From Geobacillus jurassicus NBRC 107829 (lineage in GTDB: Bacteria > Bacillota > Bacilli > Bacillales > Anoxybacillaceae), in NCBI RefSeq assembly GCF_001544315.1, contig NZ_BCQG01000004.1, forward strand, positions 28,364-92,363: a stretch of 64,000 bases of DNA. Direction: 5' to 3'. Below the pieces are notes generated by a model, which did no database searches, had not been told where the DNA came from, and was given only the letters and a program-made list of their open reading frames with translations. A program made the position numbers and the translations under genes. Below are positions 37,914-48,360 of this stretch, one piece after another. Position 1 is the stretch's first letter; each line of letters begins with the position of its first letter.

Positions 37914-38650
37914 TGGCGGCGTTTACGATTTATCCGGCCATAGATATGCGCGGCGGCAAGTGCGTTCGTTTGCTTCAAGGCGATTACAATAAAGAAACGG
38001 TGTACGGCGATTCGCCGGTCGCGATGGCCGAGCAATTCGCCGCCCAAGGGGCGGCATGGATTCATATGGTCGATTTGGACGGGGCGAAAGAAGGGCGGCG
38101 CGTCAACGACCGGTTTGTTGTCGAAGCGGCGCGGAAGCTTTCCGTCCGTGTGCAAGTCGGCGGCGGCATCCGGACGGAAGAGGATATTGTGTATTATTTG
38201 GAAAACGGGGTCGCCCGCGTCATTTTAGGAAGCGCGGCCATTGCCGATCCGCCGTTTGTGAAAGAGATGCTGAAAAAATACGGTCGCCGCATCGTGATTG
38301 GCATTGACGCCCGCGACGGCTTCGTGGCGACAGAAGGGTGGCTTGCGACGTCAAACGTGAAAGCGGAAGAACTCGGGCAAATGCTTGCCGAGGCGGGGGC
38401 GGAGACGTTTATTTTCACCGATATTGCGACCGACGGCACGCTGTCAGGCCCGAACATCGCGGCCGCGGTCCGGTTGGCCGAGGCGACGGGGAAAGAAGTG
38501 ATCGCTTCTGGCGGCGTCAGCTCGCTTGATGATTTGCGCGCGCTTCATGAACAGGCTGAGCGCGGCATCGGCGGTGCGATCGTCGGCAAGGCGCTGTACA
38601 CAAACCAATTTACGCTCGCGGAAGCGTTAAAGGCGGTGAACGAGCGATGA
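37913..38650 (+). CDS. hisA: ProFAR isomerase
   Basis: A 245-residue (beta/alpha)8 barrel. It starts with [14 protein letters not shown] (catalytic Asp) and has the second Asp in [14 protein letters not shown]. It isomerises ProFAR to PRFAR. It overlaps hisH by one base and hisF by four. Confidence 0.97.
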   Translation: MAAFTIYPAIDMRGGKCVRLLQGDYNKETVYGDSPVAMAEQFAAQGAAWIHMVDLDGAKEGRRVNDRFVVEAARKLSVRVQVGGGIRTEEDIVYYLENGVARVILGSAAIADPPFVKEMLKKYGRRIVIGIDARDGFVATEGWLATSNVKAEELGQMLAEAGAETFIFTDIATDGTLSGPNIAAAVRLAEATGKEVIASGGVSSLDDLRALHEQAERGIGGAIVGKALYTNQFTLAEALKAVNER

Positions 38651-39405
38651 TCACGAAGCGCATCATCCCGTGCCTCGATGTGAAAGACGGCCGCGTCGTC
38701 AAAGGGGTGCAGTTTGTTCAGCTGCGCGATGCCGGCGATCCGGTGGAGCTCGCGAAGGCGTACGATGAGCAAGGGGCGGACGAGCTCGTGTTTTTGGACA
38801 TTTCTGCTTCTCATGAGGGGCGGAAGACGATGGTCGATGTCGTCGAGCGCGTCGCCGCCCAGCTTGCGATTCCGTTTACGGTTGGCGGCGGCATTCATTC
38901 GCTCGACGATATGAAGCGCATGTTGCGCGCCGGCGCCGATAAAGTGTCGCTCAACACCGCCGCGGTGCTCCATCCATCATTGATCACCGAAGGGGCGGAC
39001 TTTTTCGGCTCGCAATGCATCGTCGTCGCCATTGACGCGAAATACGATGAAACGCTTGGCTCATGGCGCGTCTATACGCACGGCGGCCGCAACGCGACGG
39101 AATGGGAAGTCGTCGCTTGGGCGCAGGAAGCGGTGCGCCTTGGCGCCGGGGAGATTTTGTTAACGAGCATGGACGCCGACGGCGGCAAAAACGGCTTTGA
39201 TATTGAGTTGACACGAAGAGTGAGCGAAGCGGTCAGCGTTCCGGTCATTGCGTCCGGCGGCGCCGGCAAGGCGGAGCATTTCCTTCAAGCTTTTGAAGAG
39301 GGGAAAGCGGATGCGGCGCTGGCGGCATCGATTTTCCACTACAAAGAGACGTCGGTTGGACAAGTGAAAGCGTACTTAAAAGAAAAAGGGGTGAACGTGC
39401 GGTGA
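38647..39405 (+). CDS. hisF: Imidazole glycerol phosphate synthase cyclase subunit
   Basis: A 252-residue (beta/alpha)8 barrel with catalytic Asp in [13 protein letters not shown] and [13 protein letters not shown]. With HisH it converts PRFAR to imidazole glycerol phosphate and AICAR. It overlaps hisA and hisI by four bases each. Confidence 0.97.
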   Translation: MITKRIIPCLDVKDGRVVKGVQFVQLRDAGDPVELAKAYDEQGADELVFLDISASHEGRKTMVDVVERVAAQLAIPFTVGGGIHSLDDMKRMLRAGADKVSLNTAAVLHPSLITEGADFFGSQCIVVAIDAKYDETLGSWRVYTHGGRNATEWEVVAWAQEAVRLGAGEILLTSMDADGGKNGFDIELTRRVSEAVSVPVIASGGAGKAEHFLQAFEEGKADAALAASIFHYKETSVGQVKAYLKEKGVNVR

Positions 39406-40049
39406 CGGCGGACATTCGGTTTGACGACAACGGGCTCGTGCCCGCGATCGTCCAAGATGCGCAAAGCAAGGAAGTGCTCACGCTCGCCTATATGAATAAA
39501 GAGTCGCTCGAGAAAACGCTGGAGACCGGAGAAACATGGTTTTACAGCCGCTCGCGCCAAGAACTATGGCATAAAGGGGCGACATCGGGGAACGTCCAGC
39601 GCGTTGTCGACATCCGCTACGACTGCGACGCCGATGCGCTGCTCGTTCTCGTCGAGCCGGCCGGTCCGGCGTGCCATACGGGGGCGTATTCGTGTTTTGC
39701 GCACTCGCTTGACGGCGCTGCGCGCACACCGCGGGCTGACCGATTCGCCATTTTGAACGAGCTCGAACAGATCATCGCCAAGCGCGACGCCGAACGGCCG
39801 GAAGGGGCGTACACGACGTATTTGTTTGAAAAAGGCGTCGATAAAATTTTGAAAAAAGTCGGCGAAGAAGCGGCGGAAGTCATTATCGCGGCGAAAAACC
39901 GGAGTCATGACGAGCTGAAATGGGAAGCGGCTGACTTGCTGTACCATTTGCTTGTGCTCCTGCGCGAACAAAAGCTGCCGCTTGATGCGGTGCTTGAGAC
40001 GCTTGCCGAGCGGCACGCGCAAAAGGCGGGAGCGGGCGAGAAAAAATAA
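39402..40049 (+). CDS. hisIE: Bifunctional PR-AMP cyclohydrolase / PR-ATP pyrophosphatase
   Basis: A 215-residue fusion. The HisI domain ([19 protein letters not shown], metal Cys in DCDADAL and CHTG) occupies the first 110 residues. The HisE domain ([16 protein letters not shown]) follows. It catalyses steps 2 and 3 of histidine synthesis. The start is GTG 39402. Last gene of the operon, followed by a terminator. Confidence 0.97.
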   Translation: MTADIRFDDNGLVPAIVQDAQSKEVLTLAYMNKESLEKTLETGETWFYSRSRQELWHKGATSGNVQRVVDIRYDCDADALLVLVEPAGPACHTGAYSCFAHSLDGAARTPRADRFAILNELEQIIAKRDAERPEGAYTTYLFEKGVDKILKKVGEEAAEVIIAAKNRSHDELKWEAADLLYHLLVLLREQKLPLDAVLETLAERHAQKAGAGEKK

Positions 40050-40070
40050 CAAGATGGTTAGGGGAGAAAA

Positions 40071-40105
40071 AGGAACGTCTGCCATCGCGCCGGCGTTCCT
40101 TTTTT
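40071..40105 (+). terminator. Terminator of the his operon
   Basis: AGGAACG / CGTTCCT stem followed by six T. Confidence 0.88.
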
Positions 40106-40201
40106 GCACGGAAAAACCGGATTCCTGAAGTTTCTTGCTTGTTTTCGCCGCCGATATGGTATACTGTTGTTCGACGAATTTTACGGACGATGGAGGACAG
40201 A

Positions 40202-41674
40202 ATGGGGAAGCAACTGAAGCGATCATCACGAAAAGCGGTCATTGTGCCGTTTATCCAGAACGGAGAGTATTTTTTCAAAAAAGGGATGAAAGCGTACGAC
40301 CGGGGCGACTTGGAGAAGGCAAGAAAATATTTCGAACGCGCTGTCCGCTTGGATGAGCGCGATGCCGCGTTTGCCTTGCAGCTTGCCCTTGTGCTGTCGG
40401 AGCTTGGCGAATATCAGTTTTCCAACCAGTGGCTGCTGAAAATCATTCACGATTTGGATGAGACGATGTACGACTGTTTGTATTTTTTGGCGAACAATTT
40501 CGCCTGCCTCGGGCTGTTTCGCGAGGCGAGGCAATACGCCGAACGCTATTTGACGCACGAGCCGGACGGGGAGTTTGCCGACGATGCCGCCGACTTGCTT
40601 GAGCTGCTTCGGCTCGATGGGCCGGAATGGACGGAAGAGCAGGAAGACCTTATGGCGCTTGAGGAGCGCGCCCGCCGTTTGCTGGAAGAGGAGCGGTTTG
40701 CGGAAGCGATTGAGGCGCTCGAGGCGATCGTCGCGCGCTATCCGGACGTTTGGGCGGCGCACAACAACTTGGCGCTTGCCTATTTTTACAGCGGCGATAT
40801 CGAAAAAGCGAAACAGAAAGTGCGTGAAGTGCTCAAGCGCGACCCTGGCAATTTGCATGCGCTTTGCAATGCGCTTGTATTTGCCCACTATTTGCGCGAC
40901 GAAGAGCAGGTGGCGGCTCTTTGCGAGACGCTGGCCGGTTTGTATCCGTTTTTTCGCGAGCATCAATACAAGCTCGGGGCGACGTTTGCGCTTGTCGGAC
41001 GGTTCGATTTGGCGTTCCGTTGGATGCACCGTTTGTATAAACAAGGCTTTGACGGTGATGGGCCGTTTTATTATTGGCTCGCTTGCGCTGCCTACTATAC
41101 TGGCCATGAGCCGCTCGCTCGGCAAATGTGGGAGATGCTTACCACCCTTCATCCCGAAAAACGCGGCGAGGAGCCGTGGGCGGCGACATCAGCCATGGAT
41201 GAAGGACTCATCCGCATGATGGCCTTGTTTGAGGGTGGGGAACTTGCCGACTGGTTGTACGGATTGTACTTATTCAGCCGTTCGGCGCAGGCGGAAGAGA
41301 CGTCGATGTCGCTGGCGTTGTGCCGCCTCTTGCCGGCCGATCCGCGCCTGCGCCCATTTATCGATTATGTTTTGTTCGGCTTAACCGATGGCCCGTCCGC
41401 TTGGGCGGGGAACATCGTCCGCATGGTCGATGTGCTTTCGGTAAATAATGAGGAAAAGGAAGCGCTCTGTCGCTTTGCCTTCGCGATGGCTGCTCATCCA
41501 TCGGCCTATGGCGAATCGTTTGCCAACGGAGCGGCATGGGCGGCGGCGATCGAATACATTTGGCGCCAGCAGCAAGGAGAGAAAGTGACGCAAAAGGAGA
41601 TGGCGGCCAAATACGGCGTCTCGGCGGCAACGGTGGGAAAATATGTGCAAAAAGTGCGCCGACTATGGTCATGA
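40202..41674 (+). CDS. yvcD: TPR-repeat protein with C-terminal HTH, YvcD-like
   Basis: A 490-residue soluble protein. Tetratricopeptide-like helical pairs are clear around residues 20-110 (EYFFKKGMKAYDRGDLEKARKYF) and 165-270. A short helix-turn-helix closes it (TQKEMAAKYGVSAATVGKYVQKVRRLW). The function is unknown; a scaffold or regulator is likely. ATG 40202 has GGAGGA upstream. Placement before trxB matches B. subtilis yvcD. Confidence 0.82.
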   Translation: MGKQLKRSSRKAVIVPFIQNGEYFFKKGMKAYDRGDLEKARKYFERAVRLDERDAAFALQLALVLSELGEYQFSNQWLLKIIHDLDETMYDCLYFLANNFACLGLFREARQYAERYLTHEPDGEFADDAADLLELLRLDGPEWTEEQEDLMALEERARRLLEEERFAEAIEALEAIVARYPDVWAAHNNLALAYFYSGDIEKAKQKVREVLKRDPGNLHALCNALVFAHYLRDEEQVAALCETLAGLYPFFREHQYKLGATFALVGRFDLAFRWMHRLYKQGFDGDGPFYYWLACAAYYTGHEPLARQMWEMLTTLHPEKRGEEPWAATSAMDEGLIRMMALFEGGELADWLYGLYLFSRSAQAEETSMSLALCRLLPADPRLRPFIDYVLFGLTDGPSAWAGNIVRMVDVLSVNNEEKEALCRFAFAMAAHPSAYGESFANGAAWAAAIEYIWRQQQGEKVTQKEMAAKYGVSAATVGKYVQKVRRLWS

Positions 41675-41725
41675 GCAAATCAATAGACAGTGCGAACCGA
41701 CTTCTATACGATGAAAATGGAATGA

Positions 41726-42706
<981 letters not shown>

Positions 42707-43048
42707 GCCAGTAACGAAATCGCAACAAAATGGTAATGGTGATTTAACCCAGATGTAACACGAATGCAATAGAAATGTCGTATGCTATAAGTAAGTAATT
42801 GACCCCCTTTTATATAGATCCTTTTTGGCGCGGGCGTTTGTCCGCGTCTCTTTTTTGTTTTGCGCTTGCATCTCGCCGCGCTCTTAAAACGGCTGGGGAT
42901 GGGCGTCTTTTGGGTGGAGGGAGTGTTGGGGCCCGGCGGCTTTTTGCAGGCGGGAAAGAGGACGGTTTCCAACGGTTTGAAGGTGGAGCGGCCTAACTAT
43001 TTATGGTAAAATGAAAGTGATCATGTGCGTGTTTGCGGAATGGTTGGG
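42707..43048. other. trxB-yvcI intergenic region
   Basis: Holds a GC-rich terminator (42828-42857) and a TAAAAT -10-like sequence near 43010. No gene is supported; a frame at 42799-42996 has no family likeness. Confidence 0.5.
42828..42857 (+). terminator. Terminator after trxB
   Basis: GCGCGGGC-GTTT-GTCCGCGT followed by CTCTTTTTTG. Confidence 0.8.
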
Positions 43049-43516
43049 GTGAATGAATTGCAACGGGTGACAAACTGCGTATTATATAAAGACGGCCAAG
43101 TGCTGCTGCTGCAAAAGCCGAAGCGCGGCTGGTGGGTCGCCCCGGGAGGCAAAATGGAGCCCGGCGAGACGGTGCGCGAAGCGTGCATTCGCGAATACCG
43201 GGAAGAGACGGGCATCTACTTGAAGAATCCGGAGCTGAAAGGCGTCTTTACGATCGTGATGAAAAATGGGGACGAAACAACATCCGAGTGGATGATGTTT
43301 ACGTTTTTCGCCGACGATTTCATTGGCGAAAACGTGCCGTCTTCCGAAGAGGGGACGCTCGCCTGGCATAAAGTGGAGACGCTTTCGACGCTGCCGATGG
43401 CTCCCGGCGACTACCATATTTTGGACTACGCCTTGAAAGGAAAAGGGGTCATGTACGGCGCGTTTGTGTATACGGAGGAGTTTGAACTGCTTTCGTATCG
43501 GTTGGATCCGAGTTGA
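43049..43516 (+). CDS. yvcI: NUDIX hydrolase YvcI
   Basis: 155 residues with a complete Nudix box (GGKMEPGETVREACIREYREETG, about residues 30-52, shown here in part by its G..E and REYREE core). It resembles 8-oxo-dGTP diphosphatases; the substrate is not known. The start is uncertain: GTG 43049 or TTG 43058 with GGGGTGA in front. First gene of yvcI-rapZ-yvcK-whiA-crh. Confidence 0.88.
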   Translation: MNELQRVTNCVLYKDGQVLLLQKPKRGWWVAPGGKMEPGETVREACIREYREETGIYLKNPELKGVFTIVMKNGDETTSEWMMFTFFADDFIGENVPSSEEGTLAWHKVETLSTLPMAPGDYHILDYALKGKGVMYGAFVYTEEFELLSYRLDPS

Positions 43517-43528
43517 TGGAGAGGAGAG

Positions 43529-44431
43529 ATGACGATGGGGCAAAACGGGGCGATGCAGCCGATTCAGCTCGTCATCATCACCGGCATGTCTGGGGCTGGA
43601 AAGACCGTCGCGATTCAAAGCTTTGAAGACCTCGGCTTTTTTTGTATCGACAACTTGCCGCCGACGCTGCTGCCGAAATTTTTGGAGCTCGTAAAAGAAT
43701 CCGGGAACAAAATGAACAAAGTCGCCCTTGTCATGGATTTGCGCAGCCGCGATTTTTTCGACCGTTTGTTCACTGCGCTTGATGAGCTGGCCGAGCAGGC
43801 GTGGGTTGTCCCGCAAATTTTGTTTTTAGATGCGCAAGACTCGACGTTAGTGGCTCGCTACAAAGAAACGCGGCGGACGCATCCGCTCGCGCCGAACGAG
43901 CCCCCGCTTGAAGGAATCCGTTTGGAGCGGAAGCTGCTTGAAGAATTGAAAGGGCGGGCGCAAATCATTTACGATACGACCGGACTGAAGCCGCGCGAGC
44001 TTCGGGAGAAAATCATCCGCCAGTTCTCGTCGCACGCTCAATCCGGGTTTACGGTCAACGTCATGTCATTCGGATTTAAATACGGCATTCCGATTGACGC
44101 CGATTTAGTGTTTGACGTCCGCTTTTTGCCGAACCCGCATTACATCGAACATATGCGGCCGAAAACCGGGTTGGATGATGAAGTATCGTCCTACGTGCTC
44201 AAGTGGGGGGAAACGCAAAAGTTTTTGGAAAAGCTGATCGACTTGTTGTCGTTTATGCTTCCGTATTACCAGCGCGAAGGGAAAAGCCAGCTGGTGATCG
44301 CCATCGGCTGCACGGGCGGCCAGCACCGGTCGGTGGCGCTCGCAGAATACATTGCCCGCCATTTTTCGGCCGATTATAAAACGGTTGTCTCGCACCGGGA
44401 CATGGAGAGGAGAAAGGAAACACACCGATGA
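43529..44431 (+). CDS. rapZ: RNase adapter / nucleotide-binding protein RapZ (YvcJ)
   Basis: A 300-residue P-loop protein with Walker A GMSGAGKT near the start and the conserved C-terminal domain ([21 protein letters not shown]). Escherichia RapZ controls GlmS mRNA turnover. In B. subtilis YvcJ hydrolyses GTP and affects competence. Its end overlaps yvcK by four bases. Confidence 0.95.
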   Translation: MTMGQNGAMQPIQLVIITGMSGAGKTVAIQSFEDLGFFCIDNLPPTLLPKFLELVKESGNKMNKVALVMDLRSRDFFDRLFTALDELAEQAWVVPQILFLDAQDSTLVARYKETRRTHPLAPNEPPLEGIRLERKLLEELKGRAQIIYDTTGLKPRELREKIIRQFSSHAQSGFTVNVMSFGFKYGIPIDADLVFDVRFLPNPHYIEHMRPKTGLDDEVSSYVLKWGETQKFLEKLIDLLSFMLPYYQREGKSQLVIAIGCTGGQHRSVALAEYIARHFSADYKTVVSHRDMERRKETHR

Positions 44432-45381
44432 GGAACGAACGAGCAGCGAAATTGGTCGTCATCGGCGGCGGCACTGGGCTTCCTGTGTTGCTGAGAGGGT
44501 TGAAGCAGCATGAACTGAACTTGACCGCCATTGTCACCGTCGCCGATGACGGCGGAAGTTCCGGGCGGCTGCGCGATGAGCTGCACATCCCGCCGCCTGG
44601 AGATGTCCGCAACGTGTTGGCCGCGCTGTCTGACGTCGAACCGCTCATTGTCGAGCTGTTCCAGCACCGTTTTCAAAACGGCAACGGCTTATCCGGCCAT
44701 TCGCTCGGCAATTTGATTTTGGCAGCGCTCACGTCGATTACCGGCGATTTTGTGAAAGCGATCCGCGAGATGAGCAAAGTGTTGAACGTGCGCGGCCAAG
44801 TGCTGCCGGCGGCGAACAAAAGCGTCGTCTTGCACGCAGAGATGGAAGATGGCTCCATCGTCTCCGGCGAGTCAAAAATCCCTAAGGCGGGAAAAAAAAT
44901 TAAGAGGGTGTTTTTAACCCCGAAGGACGTTGAGCCGCTGCCGGAGACGGTCGACGCCATCCGCCGCGCCGATTTGATTGTCATCGGCCCGGGCAGCTTG
45001 TACACAAGCATCTTGCCAAACTTGCTCGTGCCGAAAATCGGGCAGGAAGTATGCAAGGCGAAGGCGAAAAAAGTATATATATGCAACATCATGACCCAGG
45101 CCGGCGAGACGCCGCACTATACGGTGAGCGACCATGTGGAGGCGCTTCACGCCCATCTTGGCGGCCCGTTTTTGGATGCCGTGATCATCAACAGCGGAGC
45201 GATCCCGGAAGCGATCCGCCGCCGCTATGAGGCGGAGCGGGCCGAGCCGGTGCGTGACGACAGCAGCGGGCTTTCCCTGCAAGTCATCCGCGACGATATT
45301 GTCGCGTATGAAGATGGGGTGATTCGCCATAATACGGCGAAAGTTGCCGCCCTCCTTCTCGGGCTTCTCCCTCACTGTTAA
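44428..45381 (+). CDS. yvcK: Gluconeogenesis factor YvcK (UDP-sugar binding)
   Basis: 317 residues of the CofD/YvcK fold. [17 protein letters not shown] is at the start, followed by [15 protein letters not shown]. It binds UDP-GlcNAc and is needed for growth on gluconeogenic carbon and for cell shape. It overlaps rapZ and forms the conserved rapZ-yvcK-whiA cluster of Gram-positives. Confidence 0.95.
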   Translation: MRNERAAKLVVIGGGTGLPVLLRGLKQHELNLTAIVTVADDGGSSGRLRDELHIPPPGDVRNVLAALSDVEPLIVELFQHRFQNGNGLSGHSLGNLILAALTSITGDFVKAIREMSKVLNVRGQVLPAANKSVVLHAEMEDGSIVSGESKIPKAGKKIKRVFLTPKDVEPLPETVDAIRRADLIVIGPGSLYTSILPNLLVPKIGQEVCKAKAKKVYICNIMTQAGETPHYTVSDHVEALHAHLGGPFLDAVIINSGAIPEAIRRRYEAERAEPVRDDSSGLSLQVIRDDIVAYEDGVIRHNTAKVAALLLGLLPHC

Positions 45382-45493
45382 AGGCGGGGGCTGAGCAGGC
45401 CGCGCAATGGGCGGCGACGCTTCCTATGGACGCGCCGAAGATTAGGCACCTCCAACCGGCCGGATGCGGGGAACGAATGGAGGTGAGGCAATC

Positions 45494-46456
45494 GTGTCTT
45501 TTGCATCGGAAACGAAAAAGGAATTGACCCATTTAGAGGTGAAGCCTTGTTGCTTGCGCGCGGAGCTGTCGGCGCTTTTGCGCATGAACGGTTCGCTGTC
45601 GTTTTCCGGCGGGCGGATGGCGGTCGATGTCCAGACAGAAAATGCGGCGATCGCTCGGCGCATTTATACGTTATTGAAAAAGGGCTACGATGTCGCAGTT
45701 GAGCTGTTTGTCCGCAAGAAAATGCGTCTGAAAAAAAATAACGTCTACATCGTCCGCGTCACAGACGGTGCGGCCTCTTTGCTTCGCGAGCTCCACATTG
45801 TAAACGGCGATTTTTCGCTCATCCATGACATTTCCCCGGAGCTCGTCAAGAAAAAATGCTGCAAGCGCTCGTATTTGCGCGGCGCGTTCTTAGCTGGCGG
45901 TTCGGTCAACAATCCGGAGACGTCATCATACCATTTAGAGATTTTTTCGCTGTATGAGGAGCATAACCGGGCGTTATGTGAACTGATGAACAGCCACTTT
46001 TTTTTAAATGCGAAAACGTTGGAACGGAAAAAGGGGTTTATTACGTATTTAAAAGAGGCGGAAAAAATCGCCGAGTTTTTGAACATCATCGGCGCCCACC
46101 AAGCGTTGCTCCGCTTTGAGGACATTCGCATTGTCCGCGATATGCGCAACTCGGTCAATCGGCTCGTCAACTGCGAGACGGCCAATTTAAACAAGACGAT
46201 CGGCGCCGCGCTCCGCCAGGTCGAGAACATCCGTTACATCGACGAAACGATCGGCCTTGATTCGCTGCCGGCAAAGCTGCGGGAAATCGCGAAACTTCGC
46301 ATCGAGCATCAAGATGTGACGTTGAAAGAGCTCGGGGAGATGGTTGCCGGCGGAAAAATCAGCAAATCCGGCATCAACCATCGCCTCCGCAAAATCGACG
46401 AGATCGCAGAGCGGCTGCGGGCGGGAAAGCCGGTCGATTTCCATAAATCGCTGTAA
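45494..46456 (+). CDS. whiA: WhiA DNA-binding protein
   Basis: A 320-residue protein with an N-terminal LAGLIDADG-like domain ([17 protein letters not shown]) and a C-terminal helix-turn-helix ([26 protein letters not shown]). In Bacillus it influences cell division and chromosome segregation. GTG 45494 follows GGAGGTGAGG. The preceding 112 bases are non-coding. Confidence 0.95.
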   Translation: MSFASETKKELTHLEVKPCCLRAELSALLRMNGSLSFSGGRMAVDVQTENAAIARRIYTLLKKGYDVAVELFVRKKMRLKKNNVYIVRVTDGAASLLRELHIVNGDFSLIHDISPELVKKKCCKRSYLRGAFLAGGSVNNPETSSYHLEIFSLYEEHNRALCELMNSHFFLNAKTLERKKGFITYLKEAEKIAEFLNIIGAHQALLRFEDIRIVRDMRNSVNRLVNCETANLNKTIGAALRQVENIRYIDETIGLDSLPAKLREIAKLRIEHQDVTLKELGEMVAGGKISKSGINHRLRKIDEIAERLRAGKPVDFHKSL

Positions 46457-46470
46457 AGGGGAGATGGAGA

Positions 46471-46728
46471 GTGGTTGAAAAACAAGTGGAAGTGAAATTA
46501 AAAACCGGGCTGCAGGCGCGCCCGGCGGCGTTGTTCGTCCAAGAAGCGAACCGCTTCTCGGCAGACGTCTTTTTGGAGAAAGACGGAAAACGGGTCAACG
46601 CGAAAAGCATTATGGGCTTAATGAGCCTCGCCATCGGCCATGGAGCGGTGATCACGCTCATTGCCGACGGTCCGGACGAGCAAGAAGCGATCGAAAAGCT
46701 CGCCGCCTATGTGCAAAAGGAAAAGTAA
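46471..46728 (+). CDS. crh: Catabolite-repression HPr-like protein Crh
   Basis: 85 residues of the HPr fold. The catalytic His15 of HPr is replaced by Gln (GLQARPAA), so it cannot take part in the PTS. The Ser46 region (AKSIMGLMS) is intact for phosphorylation by HprK, encoded at 24027. P-Ser-Crh is a CcpA co-effector. The start is GTG 46471. Last gene of the yvcI operon. Confidence 0.96.
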   Translation: MVEKQVEVKLKTGLQARPAALFVQEANRFSADVFLEKDGKRVNAKSIMGLMSLAIGHGAVITLIADGPDEQEAIEKLAAYVQKEK

Positions 46729-46761
46729 AGCGGCGTGGAAGGCTGGCGGGGAAAGGAATGG

Positions 46762-46801
46762 AAAAGGCTGCTCCGTTGTTGCCGGAAGCAGCCTTTTGCT
46801 T
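46762..46801. terminator. Bidirectional terminator between crh and clpP
   Basis: AAAAGGCTGCT / AGCAGCCTTTT with T-rich sequence on both sides, placed between convergent genes. Confidence 0.9.
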
Positions 46802-46807
46802 TTCATT

Positions 46808-47398
46808 TTATTTTTCATCAGCGCGCGTCAGCACGCGGTCAATGATGCCGTATTCTTTTGCTTTTTGCGCGGTCATAAAGTTGTCGCGGTCCGTATCGCG
46901 CTCGATCACCTCGATCGGCTGGCCGGTGTTTTCCGATAAAATGCGGTTCAATTTGTCGCGCAAGAACAAAATGCGTTTCGCTGCGATTTCGATTTCCGTC
47001 GCTTGCCCTTGGGCGCCGCCGAGCGGTTGGTGGATCATGATTTCACTGTTTGGCAAGGCGAACCGTTTTCCTTTCGCACCGGCGGCAAGCAAAAACGCGC
47101 CCATCGATGCCGCCATGCCGATGCAAATCGTCGATACGTCCGGCTTGATGAACTGCATGGTGTCGTAAATCGCCAGGCCGGCTGTGATCGAGCCGCCCGG
47201 GCTGTTGATGTACAAGGAAATATCTTTGTCCGGGTCTTCCGCCGCCAAAAACAACAGCTGCGACACGATCGAGTTGGCCACTTGGTCGTCGATCGGGCTG
47301 CCAAGGAAAACAATTCGGTCTTTCAGCAAGCGTGAATAAATGTCGTACGCTCGCTCCCCGCGGTTCGTCTGTTCGATGACAGTCGGGATCAAATACAT
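46808..47398 (-). CDS. clpP: ATP-dependent Clp protease proteolytic subunit
   Basis: A 196-residue serine protease forming a tetradecameric barrel with ClpX/ClpC/ClpE. The catalytic triad is visible: Ser in GMAASMGAF (about 98), His in IMIHQPLGG (about 123), Asp in DTDRDNFM (about 172). ATG 47398 is preceded by AAGGAGGCG; the longer frame upstream is the promoter region. A CtsR operator overlaps the promoter. Confidence 0.98.
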   Translation of the reverse strand: MYLIPTVIEQTNRGERAYDIYSRLLKDRIVFLGSPIDDQVANSIVSQLLFLAAEDPDKDISLYINSPGGSITAGLAIYDTMQFIKPDVSTICIGMAASMGAFLLAAGAKGKRFALPNSEIMIHQPLGGAQGQATEIEIAAKRILFLRDKLNRILSENTGQPIEVIERDTDRDNFMTAQKAKEYGIIDRVLTRADEK

Positions 47399-47444
47399 GA
47401 AAAACGCCTCCTTTTCCATCCTATGGATCAATATGTACGCCTTA

Positions 47445-47474
47445 ATCATACATGAATGGTCAATGAAGGTCAAA
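47445..47474 (-). promoter_or_regulatory. clpP promoter with CtsR operator
   Basis: On the minus strand TTGACC and TATGAT are spaced 17 bp. The plus strand of the same stretch reads GGTCAAT-GAA-GGTCAAA (47458-47474), one mismatch from the CtsR heptad repeat. It covers the -35 hexamer, so CtsR binding should block the promoter until heat stress. Confidence 0.85.
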
Positions 47475-47685
47475 CAAAACGTCTTTTCCCATTCATTTCT
47501 ATAATATATTCTCGGTTAGCGGCAGTCATCCCTCTTTTCATCATAACCGCTTTTGGATTTTTTCAAACACGCTTTAAGCGATGGAAAGAGCATCCTACTG
47601 TTTCCGATTTTTTTATTGCATTTCCCTCTTGCATTTTTGTTCGATCCTGCTATAATAGAACATGCACGGAACAACAAGTGAACAT

Positions 47686-47757
47686 GCCCTCGTAGTGTAG
47701 TGGATAGCACGAGAGATTCCGGTTCTCTTAGCGTGGGTTCGAATCCTGCCGAGGGCG
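47686..47757 (+). tRNA. tRNA-Arg (anticodon CCG)
   Basis: A cloverleaf of 72 nt. Acceptor GCCCTCG / CGAGGGC; D arm TAGTGTAGTGGATAGCA; anticodon stem AGAGA / TCTCT with loop TTCCGGT; T arm GTGGGTTCGAATCCTGC. The CCA end is not encoded. A TATAAT at about 47651 lies 30 bases upstream, and a terminator lies at 47806. Confidence 0.95.
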
Positions 47758-47771
47758 CTACTGCTATCCGA

Positions 47772-47945
47772 TCAGTTCGGATTAAAATTCTCAAACTCCT
47801 TGATGCGACCGCATTTGCGGTCGTTTTTCATTTTTTGGGAATCCCAAAAAAACGATAGAATCCGAAAAAGTTTGGAGAAATGCAACGCCAACCCTAACGC
47901 TAGGAAAAACTTGTGGATTCCTTGATGATGTGCTAATCTATTCAT
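47772..47945 (-). pseudogene. Truncated gene start, probably transposase N-terminus
   Basis: ATG 47945 on the minus strand has a perfect AAGGAGG site. The first about 30 residues (MNRLAHHQGIHKFFLALGLALHF then SKLF) resemble, from memory, the start of an IS transposase of Geobacillus. The frame then runs into unrelated sequence over the tRNA terminator and stops. It is a broken gene start left by a deletion. The family is uncertain. Confidence 0.45.
47806..47831 (+). terminator. Terminator downstream of tRNA-Arg
   Basis: CGACCGCA-TTT-GCGGTCG followed by TTTTTCATTTTTT. Confidence 0.85.
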
Positions 47946-48360
47946 GAGACTGAACCTCCTTGTGTGAGTGGTTGGTTGGCACATCTATTTTACCCAAGGA
48001 GTCTGGTTCATGTCTCCTTTTTTGTTTGGTTGTAAATTTATGTTAGTGAATTTGCTCATCTACAGGATTAAATAAAGAATAAATTGGATGGCTATATTTC
48101 TGTTCGTAAATCCCAAAAATCAATAATCCAGCAATAAAAAAACCTATTGCCGTAAGCTTGCTCCGCCTTTTTGCATGGATTTGCGCCTCGACAAAAACGA
48201 TATATGGTTGCTGTTCTGCCGAGGGGCGCTTCGCATGGGAAACGACAGCTGTTTTTCGTTTTGGAAAGCGGCCTTGCAGCCCTTTCAGAAGCACCGTCAA
48301 AAATTTCTCCTACCCCCTCCCCCTCCCGTCGTGTACAATAAAAGAAAAGGGGGCGTGACG
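47946..48360. other. Region between the truncated IS gene and rpoN
   Basis: Contains the divergent short hydrophobic frame listed separately and, at about 48333, TACAAT near the rpoN start. No other gene or clear promoter is recognised. Confidence 0.4.
48043..48300 (-). CDS. Possible small single-helix membrane protein
   Basis: 85 residues from TTG 48300 with TAGGAGAAATT in front. The second half has a transmembrane helix (LTAIGFFIAGLLIFGIY) and a polar tail. No family was recognised. It is divergent from rpoN with starts only 60 bases apart. It could be a chance frame. Confidence 0.35.
   Translation of the reverse strand: MTVLLKGLQGRFPKRKTAVVSHAKRPSAEQQPYIVFVEAQIHAKRRSKLTAIGFFIAGLLIFGIYEQKYSHPIYSLFNPVDEQIH

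Noticed and set aside
42799..42996. 65-codon frame between trxB and yvcI
   Set aside because: It overlaps the trxB terminator and has no ribosome site or recognisable pattern.
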